From contig NZ_FOQH01000014.1 of NCBI RefSeq assembly GCF_900113695.1, forward strand, positions 1-64,000: a stretch of 64,000 bases of DNA, read 5' to 3'. The DNA is from Albimonas pacifica (GTDB lineage: Bacteria; Pseudomonadota; Alphaproteobacteria; Rhodobacterales; Rhodobacteraceae). Shown here one piece after another: positions 44,485 to 54,185 of the stretch (position 1 is its first letter; every line of letters starts with the position of its first letter). The notes under the pieces were generated by a model. That model made no database searches, was not told the origin of the DNA, and saw only the letters and a list, made by a program, of their open reading frames with translations. The translations under genes were made by a program, and so were the position numbers.

Positions 44485-45252
44485 ATGGACCGCACGCGGC
44501 GCGAAGCGATGAAGCTGGGGGCGGCGGCGCTCGCAGGGATCGGCACGATCGGGATCATGCCCTGGCGGGCCAGGGCCGCCGGCGACGCCTACGCCACCGA
44601 CGGGGGCGAAATCGGCATCCACCCGGTCGCGCACGCCTCCTTGGTGATGACCACGCCCGGCCCGGTGATCTACGTCGATCCGGTCGGCGACCCCTCCGCC
44701 TACGCCGACTTCCCCGACGCGGACGTGATCCTGATCACCCACCAGCATGGCGACCACTACGCGCCCGAGACGCTGGCGGCGCTGGCCGCCCACAACGGCG
44801 CCCGGCTGATCGTGAACCCCGCGGTGATGGAGATGCTGCCCGCCGACCTGAAGACCCGCGCCACCGCGGTCGCCAACGGCGAGACGGCGGACGCCGCCGG
44901 CATCCCCTTGCGCGCCATCCCCGCCTACAACACCACCGAAGGGCGGCTGCAGTATCACCCCAAGGGCCGGGACAACGGCTATGTCCTCGAGATCGACGGC
45001 AAGACCGTCTACATCGCCGGCGACACCGAGGACATTCCCGAGATGCGCGCCCTGACCGGCATCGACATCGCCTTCGTGCCCTTCAACCTGCCCTACACGA
45101 TGACCGAGGAGCAGGCCGCCTCGGCAGTCGCCGAGTTCAGGCCGGCGGTGGTCTATCCCTACCACTACCGCGACTCCGACCTCGACAAGTTCGAGACCGC
45201 CCTGAAGGCCGCCGCCGACGGGGTCGAGGTGGTCCGCGGCCCCTGGTACTGA
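44485..45252 (+). CDS. Exported MBL-fold metal-dependent hydrolase
   Basis: The 255-residue protein has a twin-arginine-like leader (TRREAMKLGAAALAGIG; R5-R6) and a metallo-beta-lactamase fold with the zinc motif THQHGDHY (H86, H88, D90, H91). Further ligands are in IAGDTED (near 179-185) and YPYHYRD. This UlaG/L-ascorbate-lactonase-like subgroup hydrolyses varied esters or phosphodiesters, and the substrate is unknown. GAGGGAGA precedes ATG 44485. The alternative start 44470 would place the leader further in. Tat export implies the metal is loaded in the cytoplasm. Confidence 0.88.
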   Translation: MDRTRREAMKLGAAALAGIGTIGIMPWRARAAGDAYATDGGEIGIHPVAHASLVMTTPGPVIYVDPVGDPSAYADFPDADVILITHQHGDHYAPETLAALAAHNGARLIVNPAVMEMLPADLKTRATAVANGETADAAGIPLRAIPAYNTTEGRLQYHPKGRDNGYVLEIDGKTVYIAGDTEDIPEMRALTGIDIAFVPFNLPYTMTEEQAASAVAEFRPAVVYPYHYRDSDLDKFETALKAAADGVEVVRGPWY

Positions 45253-45291
45253 GCCCGGGCGCCCGGCCTCCGGGCGCCCCGCAGAGCGACG

Positions 45292-45322
45292 AGGCGCGCC
45301 CCCTCCGGGGCGCGCCTTTGCT
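45292..45322 (+). terminator. Rho-independent terminator after the MBL-fold gene
   Basis: AGGCGCGCCCC (45292-45302) and GGGGCGCGCCT (45307-45317) form a perfect 11-bp stem with a CTCC loop. TTTGCTTTC follows on the plus strand. LysR converges from the other side. Confidence 0.85.
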
Positions 45323-45355
45323 TTCGGGCGGGCGGGGCCGCCGGCGCCGGCGCGC

Positions 45356-46243
45356 TCAGGCCAGACCGGCGAAGCAGCTCTTCGCCCAGTCCAGGAACGC
45401 CTCCAGCCGGCGGGAGACGAAGCGGTCGCCGGCGTGCAGGGCGTTGAGCGGCATCGCCTCGGGCGGCGAGCCGGGCAGCACCTCCACCAGCGCGCCGCGG
45501 GCGAGATCCTCGGCGAAGCGGTAGCGCGGCGCCTGCACCAGCCCCAGCCCCTGCAGCGCCAGCGCCGCGGCGGTGTCGGAGTTGTCGGTGGCCACCGTCG
45601 CGGGCAGGGCGCGGGTGCAGGTCCTGCCGTCCACCACGAACTCCAGCGGCAGCACGTCCCCGGTGCGCGAGGAGACGAAGCCCACCATGCGGTGCCCCTC
45701 CAGGTCGTCGACATGGCGCGGCGTGCCGTGCCGCGCGAGGTAGGCGGGGCTCGCGCAGGTGATCTCGGGCAGCTCCCCCAGCCGGCGCATCCGCAGGCTG
45801 CTGTCCTGCGGCCGCCCCGCCCGGATCGCGCAGTCCACGCCCTCGCGCACGATGTCGGCCAGCCGGTCGCCCTGCGAGAACGACAGGGTCAGGTTCGGGT
45901 GGCGGGCCAGGAACTCCGGCAGGCGCGGCGCCAGGAAGGTCCGCGTCAGCAGCCCCGGCGCCTCGATGCGCAGGTGTCCCGAGGGGCTGCCGGCGAAGCG
46001 GCCCAGCGCGTCCTCCACCTCGGCCAGGATCCGGCGGGCGCGGCGGTGGAACTCCACCCCCTCGGGCGTCGGGGCCACGTGGCGGGTGGTGCGGGCGAGC
46101 AGGCGCACGCCGGTCTCGCGCTCCAGCGCCTGGATCGCCTGGGTGGCCGAGGACCGCGCCACCCGCAGCTCCCGCGCCGCGCGGGCGAAGCTGCCGCCCT
46201 CCACGATGCGGACGAAAAGTTCGAGGCGGTCGAGACGGTCCAT
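45356..46243 (-). CDS. LysR family transcriptional regulator
   Basis: The 295-residue regulator has an N-terminal winged HTH (MDRLDRLELFVRIVEGGSFARAARELRVARSSATQAIQALE, residues 1-60) and a periplasmic-binding-like effector domain (about 88-290). The effector is unknown. It is divergent from the SDR-tautomerase pair across 103 bp, the usual layout for a LysR protein controlling its neighbours. It probably regulates those genes. Confidence 0.95.
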   Translation of the reverse strand: MDRLDRLELFVRIVEGGSFARAARELRVARSSATQAIQALERETGVRLLARTTRHVAPTPEGVEFHRRARRILAEVEDALGRFAGSPSGHLRIEAPGLLTRTFLAPRLPEFLARHPNLTLSFSQGDRLADIVREGVDCAIRAGRPQDSSLRMRRLGELPEITCASPAYLARHGTPRHVDDLEGHRMVGFVSSRTGDVLPLEFVVDGRTCTRALPATVATDNSDTAAALALQGLGLVQAPRYRFAEDLARGALVEVLPGSPPEAMPLNALHAGDRFVSRRLEAFLDWAKSCFAGLA

Positions 46244-46346
46244 GCCCGATCATTCGCCTGAGCCGAATTATGATGTCAATCCTGAGCGGATTGTTCCGCA
46301 TGAGCCGCCGGGCCAGATCTCCCCCCAAGGCAGCAAGGAGCATCCC
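46244..46346. promoter_or_regulatory. Divergent LysR/SDR control region
   Basis: The 103-bp gap is AT-richer than its flanks. TTGACA on the minus strand (46273-46278) can serve lysR, and TATGAT on the plus strand (46269-46274) can serve the SDR gene. The two overlap, so the promoters face each other. A single LysR-bound site could control both. Confidence 0.5.
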
Positions 46347-47084
46347 ATGACGCATCGCCAGCCCGTCGCCCTCGTCACCGGCGCCTCCCGCGGGATCGGG
46401 GCCGAGATCGCCCGCCGGCTCGCCGCCGACGGCTTCGCCGTGGCCGTCCACTACGTCCGCTCGTCCCGCGCCGCCGAGGCGGTGGCCGCCGAGATCCGCG
46501 CGGCCGGCGGCCGGGCCGAGCCGGTGCAGGCCGACCTCGCCGACCCCGCCGCCGCCGCGGCCCTGTTCGCGGCCGCCGAGGCCGCGCTCGGCCCCGTCCA
46601 CGTGCTGGTCGCCAACGCCGGCATGATGGCGCTGTCGCCGCTGGAGGCGCTCTCCGACGCCGATCTCGAGGCCCAGCTCGCCCTCAACCTCGCCGCCCCC
46701 CTGCGCCTGATGCGCGAGGCGGCGCGGCGCCTGCCGCGGGGCGGGCGCATCGTCGCGCTCTCCTCCTCCGTGGTGGGGCTGAGCCAGCCCGGCTACGGCG
46801 TCTATGCGGCCACCAAGGCGGGGCTCGAGGCCGCGACCCGCGTGCTCGCCAAGGAGCTGGGGCCGAAGGGGATCGCGGTGAACGCGGTCGCCCCCGGCCC
46901 GGTCGCGACCGAGCTGTTCCTCGAGGGCAAGAGCGACGAGCTCGTCGCCCGCATCGCCGCCATGAACCCCGCCGGGCGCCTCGGGGCGCCCGGCGACATC
47001 GCCCCGGTCGTGGCCTTCCTCGCCGGGCCCGACGCCGCCTGGATCAGCGGCCAGACGATCCGCGCCAACGGCGGCGTGGTCTGA
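46347..47084 (+). CDS. SDR family oxidoreductase
   Basis: The 245-residue short-chain dehydrogenase has the cofactor motif TGASRGIG (11-18), NAG in VLVANAGMM, the catalytic serine in ALSSSVVG and YxxxK in YGVYAATKAG (Y153, K157). The arginine-serine after beta2 (HYVRSSRAAE) favours NADPH. Its substrate is unknown. AAGGAG precedes ATG 46347. It lies 29 bp upstream of the tautomerase gene and is divergent from LysR, forming a small regulated module. Confidence 0.94.
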   Translation: MTHRQPVALVTGASRGIGAEIARRLAADGFAVAVHYVRSSRAAEAVAAEIRAAGGRAEPVQADLADPAAAAALFAAAEAALGPVHVLVANAGMMALSPLEALSDADLEAQLALNLAAPLRLMREAARRLPRGGRIVALSSSVVGLSQPGYGVYAATKAGLEAATRVLAKELGPKGIAVNAVAPGPVATELFLEGKSDELVARIAAMNPAGRLGAPGDIAPVVAFLAGPDAAWISGQTIRANGGVV

Positions 47085-47113
47085 CCGCCGCCCCCCTCCC
47101 AAGGAGACGCCCC

Positions 47114-47323
47114 ATGCCCTTCGTGAACATCAAGACCCCCGAGGCGGCGCTCAGCGCCGAGCAGAAGGCCGAGATCGGCCGGCGGGTGACCGCGCTGATG
47201 GTCGAATACTTCTCCGAGGCCGCCCGCCCGCACACCATGGTCCTGATCGAGGAGGTGAAGGACGGCGGCTACTATCGCGCCGACGAGACCTTCGTGATCC
47301 CCGGCCCCTGGCGCGCCGGCTGA
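47114..47323 (+). CDS. 4-oxalocrotonate tautomerase family protein
   Basis: The 69-residue protein starts MPFVNIKTPEAALSAEQKAE, so the catalytic proline (Pro2, N-terminal after Met removal) is present. Family members are small hexameric tautomerases that move protons in keto-enol substrates of aromatic or dicarbonyl catabolism. AAGGAG precedes the ATG. It lies 29 bp after the SDR gene and is probably co-transcribed under LysR control. Confidence 0.88.
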   Translation: MPFVNIKTPEAALSAEQKAEIGRRVTALMVEYFSEAARPHTMVLIEEVKDGGYYRADETFVIPGPWRAG

Positions 47324-47357
47324 GCCGGGGGCCCGGCCGGCGCCCGCAGGTGAAGAA

Positions 47358-47386
47358 CCCGCCGGCCGGCCGCCCCGGCCGGCGGG
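47358..47386. terminator. Hairpin between tautomerase and acyl-CoA dehydrogenase genes
   Basis: CCCGCCGGCCGG (47358-47369) and CCGGCCGGCGGG (47375-47386) form a perfect 12-bp stem over a 5-base loop, between two convergent stops. Confidence 0.65.
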
Positions 47387-47396
47387 CCCGCCTGTC

Positions 47397-48530
47397 TCAG
47401 CGCCCTGAAAGCCGCCCGATCCGCTCCAGCATGATCTCGGTCGAGCCGTCGGCGAAGCTCGCGGCCTGCATCCCGGCCATGTGGCGGGCGAACATCGAGC
47501 GCTCTCCCAGCCCCGAGGCGCCGTGGGCGTGCAGCAGCTCCGGCACCCAGCGGTTCGCGAGCTGGATGCCCACGTATTTCGCCTGCGCGGCGATGAGCTG
47601 GGTGTCCTCGCCGGCCGAATGCGCGGCCTCGGCCTTGCGCACCAGGGCGCGGGCGGCCGCGAGCTCCGCCTCCGCCGCGGCGAGCCGCCAGCGCCAGCCC
47701 TGCTTCGCCTCCAGCGCCGCGCCGAAGAGCGGCCGGGACCGCCCGTAGGCGGCGGCCGAATCCAGCCCCGCGTCGACCATGCCCAGGCACATCGCCGCCA
47801 CGTAGATCCGCGCGCCGTTGATCTCGGTCAGGATCTGCTTGAAGGCCGTGCCGGGCTGCGAGATCACCGCCTCCGGCGGCGCCTCGTAATTCTCCAGCCG
47901 GTAGCCGCCCAGGCCGTTGGCGAAGATCCCCCAGCTGCCCGAGCCCTCGACGCGCGCGAACCCCGGCTTCTCCGCCTGCACGAGGAAGGCGGCGATGCCC
48001 GCGGCGTCGCCGATCTCCCCCGTCTGCGCGAAGCAGATCGAGGTCGAGGCGTGCTGCGCGTTGGTGATCCAGGCCTTCTCGCCGTTCAGCACCCACGAGC
48101 CGTCGTCGCGCAGCCGCGCCGTGGTGCGGATCGCGGCGAAGTCGGAGCCCGCGCCCGGCTCGGTCAGCGCCGCGCAGCCGGTGGCCTCGCCGCGCAGCAT
48201 GGGCGCGACGCGGCTCTGCGCCAGCGGGTTGTCGGTCAGCCGCGCCAGCCGCCAGGCGGTGTTGTGGGTGTTCAGGATCGCCATCGAGAAGCCGAAGCAG
48301 GCGCGGGCGAACTGCTCGGCGATCTCCGACTTGCACGCGAAGGAGAGGCCCAGGCCCCCCAGCGCCTCGGGCACCTGGATGCCGGCGAAGCCCGCCTCGG
48401 CGGCCAGGCGCAGGGCGTCGAGGTCTGCGCGCCGCTCGCGCTCGCAGGCTTCGGCGGCGGGGACCAGCACGTCGTCGGCGAAGGCGCGCGCCTTCGCCAC
48501 CAGCGCCTGCTCGGCTGCGGTCAGGGTCAT
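47397..48530 (-). CDS. Acyl-CoA dehydrogenase
   Basis: The 377-residue flavoprotein has the three ACAD parts: an N-terminal helical domain (TAAEQALVAKARAFADDVLVPAAEACERERRAD), a middle beta domain with the FAD/substrate region (GCAALTEPGAGSDFAAI and LNGEKAWITNAQHAS) and a C-terminal helical domain ending RHMAGMQAASFADGSTEIMLERIGRL. It introduces a trans double bond into an acyl-CoA, passing electrons to ETF. Chain specificity is unknown. ATG 48530 gives the expected start. It stands alone. Confidence 0.94.
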   Translation of the reverse strand: MTLTAAEQALVAKARAFADDVLVPAAEACERERRADLDALRLAAEAGFAGIQVPEALGGLGLSFACKSEIAEQFARACFGFSMAILNTHNTAWRLARLTDNPLAQSRVAPMLRGEATGCAALTEPGAGSDFAAIRTTARLRDDGSWVLNGEKAWITNAQHASTSICFAQTGEIGDAAGIAAFLVQAEKPGFARVEGSGSWGIFANGLGGYRLENYEAPPEAVISQPGTAFKQILTEINGARIYVAAMCLGMVDAGLDSAAAYGRSRPLFGAALEAKQGWRWRLAAAEAELAAARALVRKAEAAHSAGEDTQLIAAQAKYVGIQLANRWVPELLHAHGASGLGERSMFARHMAGMQAASFADGSTEIMLERIGRLSGR

Positions 48531-48731
48531 CGCTCATCCTCCCAAGTTGCGCGCAGAGGCGCCTGTTGGAGGCCGCCGGGCGGCCCCGCGCGCAGCCTAG
48601 GCGCCGACCGGCCGCCCGACAAGCCGGGCCGCCGCGCGCCGGCGCGCTTCGCTTCCCGGTTGACGGATCGCCCCTGCGCCCTCACCCTGTGCGCGAGGGA
48701 AACGTGGGGCGCGGTCCTGCAGGGGAGCAGG

Positions 48732-50252
48732 ATGGCCCGACTGACGGTGACCGGCGACGACGACGCCGACCTGCTTTACCTGTCCGCGGGCTTCGGCCGC
48801 GACGGCGCAGGCGAACTCAGCGACGATTCCGCCACGGCGCGCTACGAATGGACCACCGCCGCCGGACGCGCGGCGACGGCGATCGGCCCCTCGGGCGCGA
48901 TCTCGGTGAACCTCTCCGACAGGCCCTCCGGCCGGGCCGAGACCCTGACGCTCGCGGTGACCGAGGGCACGACGCTCTCGGTCGAGGCCGACCGGCCGTC
49001 GATCCGCGTGGGTCTGCTGGCGGGCGACGGGCCGCCTGGCGCGGCCTTCGACCACATGCTCGCGCGCGAGGACCGGTTCCGGGTCGACGGGGCGGGGGAC
49101 GTGCGCCTGTTCGGCGACGCGGTCATGGCGGTCGACGGCGACCGCGGGCGCGCGGACGTGTTCCTGTTCGCAGGGACCGGCGGGCGGCAGGCGGCGGGGG
49201 ACTTCTGGCTGGTCCCCGCGACGGTGTTCCAGGTGCGGATGGGCGACGACGACCTGCGCATCGAATCCCGCGGCGCGGTGCAGGTCTGGGGCGACGTCGC
49301 CTCGACCGTCGACAAGGTCGACTATGACGCCGCGCTCCTGCGGGCGGGCGACGACCGGCTGGACGCCCGCGACGCGCTCGAGGGCGTGCGCCGCCCGGAC
49401 GCGCCGGTGCTGGTGGGCGACGTGGGCCACCTGGGCCGCGGCTGGCTGCTGCGCGGCGGCGACGACCTGCTGATCGCCCCGCGCGAGGCGGCCGGGGCGC
49501 TGGCCGGCGACGTGCTGCTGGCCGACGGTCTCTCGCGGCTCTACTGCGGCGACGACGTGCTGCGCGGCGGGCGGGGCGACGACCTGCTGTTCGGCGACGT
49601 GCAGGACGTGCTCGAGCCGCGGCTGCACCTGCGCCCGGGCGCCGACCTGCTGCGCGGCGGCCGGGGCGACGACGCGCTCTACGGCGACGCGCGCGAGGAC
49701 GGGCCCGAGACGGTGCTGCTGGGCCCGCGGGCCGCGGGCGGCGACCGGCTCTACGGCGGCGCCGGGCGGGATCTCGCGCAGGGCGGCTGGGGCGACGACC
49801 GGGTCTTCGGCGGCGGCGGCCGCGACCGGCTGCACGGCGAGCATGGCGACGACCGGATCCGCGGCGACGGCGGCGCCGATCGTCTGTGGGGCGGCCGCGG
49901 GAACGACCGGCTGGAGGGCGGGGGCGACGACGACCGCCTGCTCGGCGCCGCGGGGAACGACCGGCTGTTCGGCGGCGCCGGCGCCGACCTGCTGCACGGC
50001 GGCGCCGGGCGCGACCGGCTGGCGGGCGGCGAGGGGGCGGACCGGTTCCTGCTGCGCGGCGGCGGCGGGCGGGACGTGGCGGTGGACTTCGACCCCGCGC
50101 GCGACTGGCTCTCGGCGCCGCGTGGGCTGGGCCCGATGCAGGTCGAGGAGACGGCGCGCGGGATGCTGATCTCGGTCCGCGGCGCCTCGATGCTGCTGCT
50201 GGGCGTGGACGAGCGGGAGCTGGACCGCGCCGACCCCGACTGGCTGGGCTGA
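48732..50252 (+). CDS. RTX-type calcium-binding repeat protein (2)
   Basis: The 506-residue product starts MARLTVTGDD. It has a beta-rich N-terminal domain (about 1-240) with long acidic loops. GGxGxDxL-type repeats then run in two blocks, about 235-330 (e.g. DDVLRGGRGDDLLFGD) and 335-450 (GGDRLYGGAGRDLAQGGWGD). A non-repeat C-terminus ending ELDRADPDWLG fits type I export without cleavage. No secretion genes are adjacent. A good AGGGGAG site precedes ATG 48732. Start motif and layout match the protein at 27986, so the two are likely paralogues. Confidence 0.85.
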   Translation: MARLTVTGDDDADLLYLSAGFGRDGAGELSDDSATARYEWTTAAGRAATAIGPSGAISVNLSDRPSGRAETLTLAVTEGTTLSVEADRPSIRVGLLAGDGPPGAAFDHMLAREDRFRVDGAGDVRLFGDAVMAVDGDRGRADVFLFAGTGGRQAAGDFWLVPATVFQVRMGDDDLRIESRGAVQVWGDVASTVDKVDYDAALLRAGDDRLDARDALEGVRRPDAPVLVGDVGHLGRGWLLRGGDDLLIAPREAAGALAGDVLLADGLSRLYCGDDVLRGGRGDDLLFGDVQDVLEPRLHLRPGADLLRGGRGDDALYGDAREDGPETVLLGPRAAGGDRLYGGAGRDLAQGGWGDDRVFGGGGRDRLHGEHGDDRIRGDGGADRLWGGRGNDRLEGGGDDDRLLGAAGNDRLFGGAGADLLHGGAGRDRLAGGEGADRFLLRGGGGRDVAVDFDPARDWLSAPRGLGPMQVEETARGMLISVRGASMLLLGVDERELDRADPDWLG

Positions 50253-50444
50253 GGGGCGCGAGGCCCTCCGCCCGGGAGCCGGACCGGGCCGGACCCATGA
50301 AGCCCGGGCGCGCCGGGGCTGGACCGCCGCCCGACGCCGCCGCCCGCAGAGGCGCGGCGCTTCACCGCCTCCGAGACGCACGGCGCTGAGTTCAGGGCGC
50401 TGCGTCGAGGAGGCCGGCTAGCTCAGGCAGCTGCGGCGGCTGGC

Positions 50445-51218
50445 TCAGGCGGCGAGGCGGCGGGCGGCGCGGGCGCGGGCGGCCTCGCCGAAGGCGCGGT
50501 AGACGGCCTGGCCGACGGCGCTCTCCCAGGCCATCCACTCCACGTGCCACTGCGCGCCCAGCGCGAAGCCCGGCGCGTCGCGGATCGACAGCGCCTCGGG
50601 CGTGCCGTCGGGGGCCGTGCCCTCGATCACCACGCGGGGGCCGGTCTCCATCACGCCCTGGCCGTGGAGCGTGTTGGTCATCGCCTCGGTCACGCCGAGG
50701 ATGCGGTGGAATTCGCCGCCCTTGAGGAACTCGACCTTGTGGCGGAGCGCGAACTTCTCCTCGACCGTGCCGTCGGGGGGCATGCGGTGGTTCATGCGCC
50801 CGGGCAGGTCGCGGATCTCGGGGTGGAGCGTGGCGCCGAAGGCGACCGCCATCTCCTGGAAGCCGCGGCAGATGCCCAGCACCGGGGCCCCGGCCTCGAC
50901 GGCGGCGCGGATCAGGGGCAGCGAGACGCCGTCGCGCTTGGGATCGAAGGGCTTGTGGGCCTCGGTCTCGTCATGGCCGTAGTGCGAGGGGTGCACGTTC
51001 GCCCGCCCGCCGGTGAACACGAACCCGTCGCAGGCGTCGAGCAGGTCGGGGACCGACAGCGCCTCGGGCAGGGCGGGGATCACCAGCGGCAGGCAGTCCG
51101 CGGCCTTGGCCACCGCCTGCAGGTTCATCTCGCCCGCCGCGGACACCGGGAAGGTGTCGTTGATCATGAAGGCGTTGGCGATGACCCCGATCACGGGGCG
51201 GGAGGCTCTGCCGGGCAT
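50445..51218 (-). CDS. Class I glutamine amidotransferase-like gamma-glutamyl hydrolase (peptidase C26, PuuD-like)
   Basis: The 257-residue protein has the C26 hydrolase triad context: nucleophile C117 in LGICRGFQE, oxyanion FTGGRANVHPSHYG and the histidine/glutamate in GAQWHVEW. It resembles gamma-glutamyl-GABA hydrolases of the putrescine pathway, though no other puu genes are near, so the substrate is open. ATG 51218 is chosen because homology starts at RPVIGVIANAF; the frame is open far upstream. It is divergent from the YdcH gene. Confidence 0.88.
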   Translation of the reverse strand: MPGRASRPVIGVIANAFMINDTFPVSAAGEMNLQAVAKAADCLPLVIPALPEALSVPDLLDACDGFVFTGGRANVHPSHYGHDETEAHKPFDPKRDGVSLPLIRAAVEAGAPVLGICRGFQEMAVAFGATLHPEIRDLPGRMNHRMPPDGTVEEKFALRHKVEFLKGGEFHRILGVTEAMTNTLHGQGVMETGPRVVIEGTAPDGTPEALSIRDAPGFALGAQWHVEWMAWESAVGQAVYRAFGEAARARAARRLAA

Positions 51219-51396
51219 GGGCTCTCGGAGTTCCGGGTCCTGGAAAGCCCGCGTCGGCGCCTGAGGGGCCGGGCGCGGGCCGTTTCGTCGCTGAACCGTC
51301 AAGATACCCAAGCCCGGACGCGACGTCGAGGCGCCGTCCCGCCGCGCCCCCATGGCCGCGCGCCCGCGCCCTCGTCCCCGCGCCGCCGTCCGGCGC

Positions 51397-51410
51397 TTGA
51401 CCGGGATCAA
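51397..51410 (+). promoter_or_regulatory. FNR/FnrL-type binding site
   Basis: TTGAC-CGGG-ATCAA matches the FNR/FnrL consensus TTGAT-N4-ATCAA with one difference. It lies 102 bp upstream of the YdcH start. In Rhodobacter, FnrL uses such sites to switch on genes at low oxygen. Placement fits activation of the small downstream gene, or repression of the divergent amidotransferase. Confidence 0.6.
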
Positions 51411-51430
51411 GGCGCGCCGGCGCCCGGCGC

Positions 51431-51468
51431 GCGAGGGTCCGCGCCACCCCCCGGGGGCGGACCCTCGC
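51431..51468 (+). other. Stem-loop in the YdcH leader
   Basis: GCGAGGGTCCGC (51431-51442) and GCGGACCCTCGC (51457-51468) form a perfect 12-bp stem. It lies between the FNR-type site and the ribosome site (AAGGGAGA) of the small gene, so it would be near the 5' end of the transcript and could affect its stability. Confidence 0.55.
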
Positions 51469-51511
51469 AGGGGGTCGCCCCCGGGCGGGCAGACACTCAA
51501 GGGAGACCCAG

Positions 51512-51748
51512 ATGTCCCACGTTCCGCACGAACTTTCCGAGGCCCTTCCGGACCTCGCCTCCCGGCTCGCCGAGCGGCGGCGCGAGGATCCGCGACTGGC
51601 GCGGCTCTCGGACGACTACCACGTGCTGAACCGCGAGATTCACCGCGCCGAGACCAACGTGCAGCCGATGGAGGACCTGGCGCTGGAGGCGCTGAAGAAG
51701 AAGCGCCTGGCGCTGCTGGACGAGATCCGGGGGATGCTGGCGGCCTGA
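51512..51748 (+). CDS. YdcH (DUF465) family small helical protein
   Basis: The 78-residue protein is a coiled-coil-like DUF465 member: LSEALPDLASRLAERRREDPRLARLSDDYHVLNREIHRAE is the family core, ending in KKKRLALLDEIRGMLAA. Function is unknown. The family is widespread in alphaproteobacteria. Its upstream FNR-type site and leader hairpin suggest oxygen-linked control, an inference from sequence only. AAGGGAGA precedes ATG 51512. Confidence 0.9.
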   Translation: MSHVPHELSEALPDLASRLAERRREDPRLARLSDDYHVLNREIHRAETNVQPMEDLALEALKKKRLALLDEIRGMLAA

Positions 51749-51830
51749 CCCGGGCCCGCGGGGCGGCCGCGCCCCGCCCCGGACGCGGCAGGCCCCGGGG
51801 CGACCCGGGGCCTGCCGCGCAGGCCGGCCC

Positions 51831-53993
51831 TCAGCCCGCCCGGCGCATCGCCTTGAGCTGGAGGCGGCGGCGGTGGAGCACCGGTTCGGTGTAGCCGGCG
51901 GGCAGGGTGCGGCCCATGAACACCAGGTTCCACGCCGCCGCGAAGGCCGGGCCGTGGAAGCCCGGGGCCATGGGCGTGTAGTCCGCATCGCCGGCGTTCT
52001 GGCGGTCGACCACCTCGGCCATCCGCTTCATCGTCTCCATCACCTGGTCCTCGCTCACCACCTCGTGGCACAGCCAGTTGGCGATGTGCTGGGAGGAGAT
52101 GCGGCAGGTCGCGCGGTCCTCCATCAGCCCCACGTCATGGATGTCGGGCACCTTCGAGCAGCCCACGCCCGCGTCCACCCAGCGCACGACATAGCCCAGG
52201 ATCCCCTGGGCGTTGTTGTCGAGCTCGGCCTGGATCTCCTCGGCCGACCAGTTGGGCCGGTCCGCCAGCGGCACGGTGAGGATGTCCGAGAGCGTCGCGC
52301 GGCGCCCCCCGGCCGCGATCCCGGCCTGCACGGCGCGGGCGTCGACCTTGTGGTAGTGGGTCGCGTGCAGGGTCGCGGCCGTCGGGCTGGGCACCCAGGC
52401 GCAGTTGGCGCCGGCCCTGGGGTGGCCGATCTTCTGCTCCAGCATGTCGGCCATCAGGTCGGGCGCCGCCCACATCCCCTTGCCGATCTGCGCCTTGCCC
52501 GCCAGCCCGCAGGCCAGGCCCACGTCGACGTTCCAGTCCTCGTAGGCCTTGATCCAGGGCTGGGCCTTCATCTCGGCCTTGCGCACCATCGGACCCGCCT
52601 CCATCGAGGTGTGGATCTCGTCGCCGGTGCGGTCGAGGAAGCCGGTGTTGATGAAGGCCACCCGGTGCTTCGCGGCCCGGATGCACTCGGCGAGGTTCAC
52701 GGTCGTGCGCCGCTCCTCGTCCATGATCCCCATCTTGACCGTGTAGCGAGGCAGGCCCAGCGCCGCCTCCACCCGGTCGAAGACCTCCGAGACGAAGGCG
52801 GCCTCCTCGGGCCCGTGCATCTTGGGGCAGACCACGTAGATCGAGCCGGCGGGCGAGTTCCGGCCCGCCCCGCGCAGGTCGTGCAGGGCGCAGAGCACGG
52901 TGCACATGGCGTCGAGCGCCTGCTCCGAGATCTCCTGCGCGCCGGGGCCGTGGACGGCGGGCGTCTCCATCAGCAGGCCCACGTTGCGCACCAGCATCAG
53001 CGCCCGGGCGCGCACGGCGAAGGGGGCGCCGTCGGGGCCGGTCGCCTCGAAGTCGTCGACGAGGGTGCGGGTGAAGGTCTCCCCGCCCTTGGACACCTGC
53101 TCGCTCAGGTCGCCCTTCATCAGGCCCAGCCAGTTGCGATAGGCCAGCGCCTTGTCCTCGGCGTCCACGGCCGCGACCGAATCCTCGCAGTCGATGATCG
53201 CGGTCAGCGCGGATTCGAGCTTCACGTCCGCGATCCCCGCCGGATCGGTCGCGCCGATCGCGTGGCTCCTGTCGATCACGATCTGCGCCAGCAGCCCGTT
53301 GCGCCGCAGCAGGACCGAGGCGGGCGCCGCGGCCTCCCCCGTGCAGCCCGCGAACTGGGAGGGATCGGCGAGCCCGGTCTCCCCCGCCGCGCCGTCCACG
53401 ATCAGCGCCCCGCCCTCGATGCGGATCGCGCTGACGTCGGCCCACTTGCCCCCCGCCAGCGGCGCGCTCTCGTCGAGGAAGCCCTTGGCCCAGGCGATCA
53501 CCCGCGCCCCGCGCGCCGGGTCGTAGCCCTTGCCCGCGGGCAGGTCCCCCAGCGCGTCGGTGCCGTAGAGCGCGTCGTAGAGGGACCCCCACCGCGCGTT
53601 CGCCGCGTTCAGCGCATAGCGCGCGTTCGTCACCGGAACCACGAGCTGCGGCCCCGCGATCTGCGCGATCTCGGCGTCGACGTTCTGCGTCTCGATGGCG
53701 AAGGGCTCGCCCTCGGGCACGATGTAGCCGATCTCGTCGAGGAAGGCGCGGTAGGCCGCCGCGTCCCAGGGCTTGCCCTTCGCCTCGCGGCACCAGCCGT
53801 CCATCTTCGCCTGGATCTCGTCGCGCCGGGCGAGCAGCGCGGCGCGTTTCGGGCCCAGCTCGGTCACGATGCCGGCGAGGCCTTCCCAGAACGCCTCCGA
53901 CGTCACGCCGGAGCCGGGCAGCGCCTCGGTCTCGATGAACTGGTGGAGCGGGCGCGCCACGCGCAGGCCGGCGACGTCGATGCGGTCGGGCAT
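51831..53993 (-). CDS. glcB: Malate synthase G
   Basis: The 720-residue enzyme matches malate synthase G over its full length. It condenses glyoxylate with acetyl-CoA to malate in the glyoxylate bypass and glycolate use. Visible blocks are [43 protein letters not shown] (catalytic region), [63 protein letters not shown] and [20 protein letters not shown] 53993 gives the expected [10 protein letters not shown] start, close to the family length. It is divergent from pepN across 192 bp. Confidence 0.97.
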   Translation of the reverse strand: MPDRIDVAGLRVARPLHQFIETEALPGSGVTSEAFWEGLAGIVTELGPKRAALLARRDEIQAKMDGWCREAKGKPWDAAAYRAFLDEIGYIVPEGEPFAIETQNVDAEIAQIAGPQLVVPVTNARYALNAANARWGSLYDALYGTDALGDLPAGKGYDPARGARVIAWAKGFLDESAPLAGGKWADVSAIRIEGGALIVDGAAGETGLADPSQFAGCTGEAAAPASVLLRRNGLLAQIVIDRSHAIGATDPAGIADVKLESALTAIIDCEDSVAAVDAEDKALAYRNWLGLMKGDLSEQVSKGGETFTRTLVDDFEATGPDGAPFAVRARALMLVRNVGLLMETPAVHGPGAQEISEQALDAMCTVLCALHDLRGAGRNSPAGSIYVVCPKMHGPEEAAFVSEVFDRVEAALGLPRYTVKMGIMDEERRTTVNLAECIRAAKHRVAFINTGFLDRTGDEIHTSMEAGPMVRKAEMKAQPWIKAYEDWNVDVGLACGLAGKAQIGKGMWAAPDLMADMLEQKIGHPRAGANCAWVPSPTAATLHATHYHKVDARAVQAGIAAGGRRATLSDILTVPLADRPNWSAEEIQAELDNNAQGILGYVVRWVDAGVGCSKVPDIHDVGLMEDRATCRISSQHIANWLCHEVVSEDQVMETMKRMAEVVDRQNAGDADYTPMAPGFHGPAFAAAWNLVFMGRTLPAGYTEPVLHRRRLQLKAMRRAG

Positions 53994-54185
53994 TGGGGTG
54001 TCCTGAAACTGAGTCGTCCCCCGCACCATGACCGCGCCGGCCGCTCTCGACCAGCGGCTGCGGAGCGGGTTTTCATCTGCCGGAAGCCGCCCGGCCCCGC
54101 CCTGCGCCCGCGTCAGCCCCCGGGGGCGCTTGCGCCCGCCCTCGGGCGCTGCAAGTCTGAGGCGTTCGTAAGAGAGGAGACCTCC

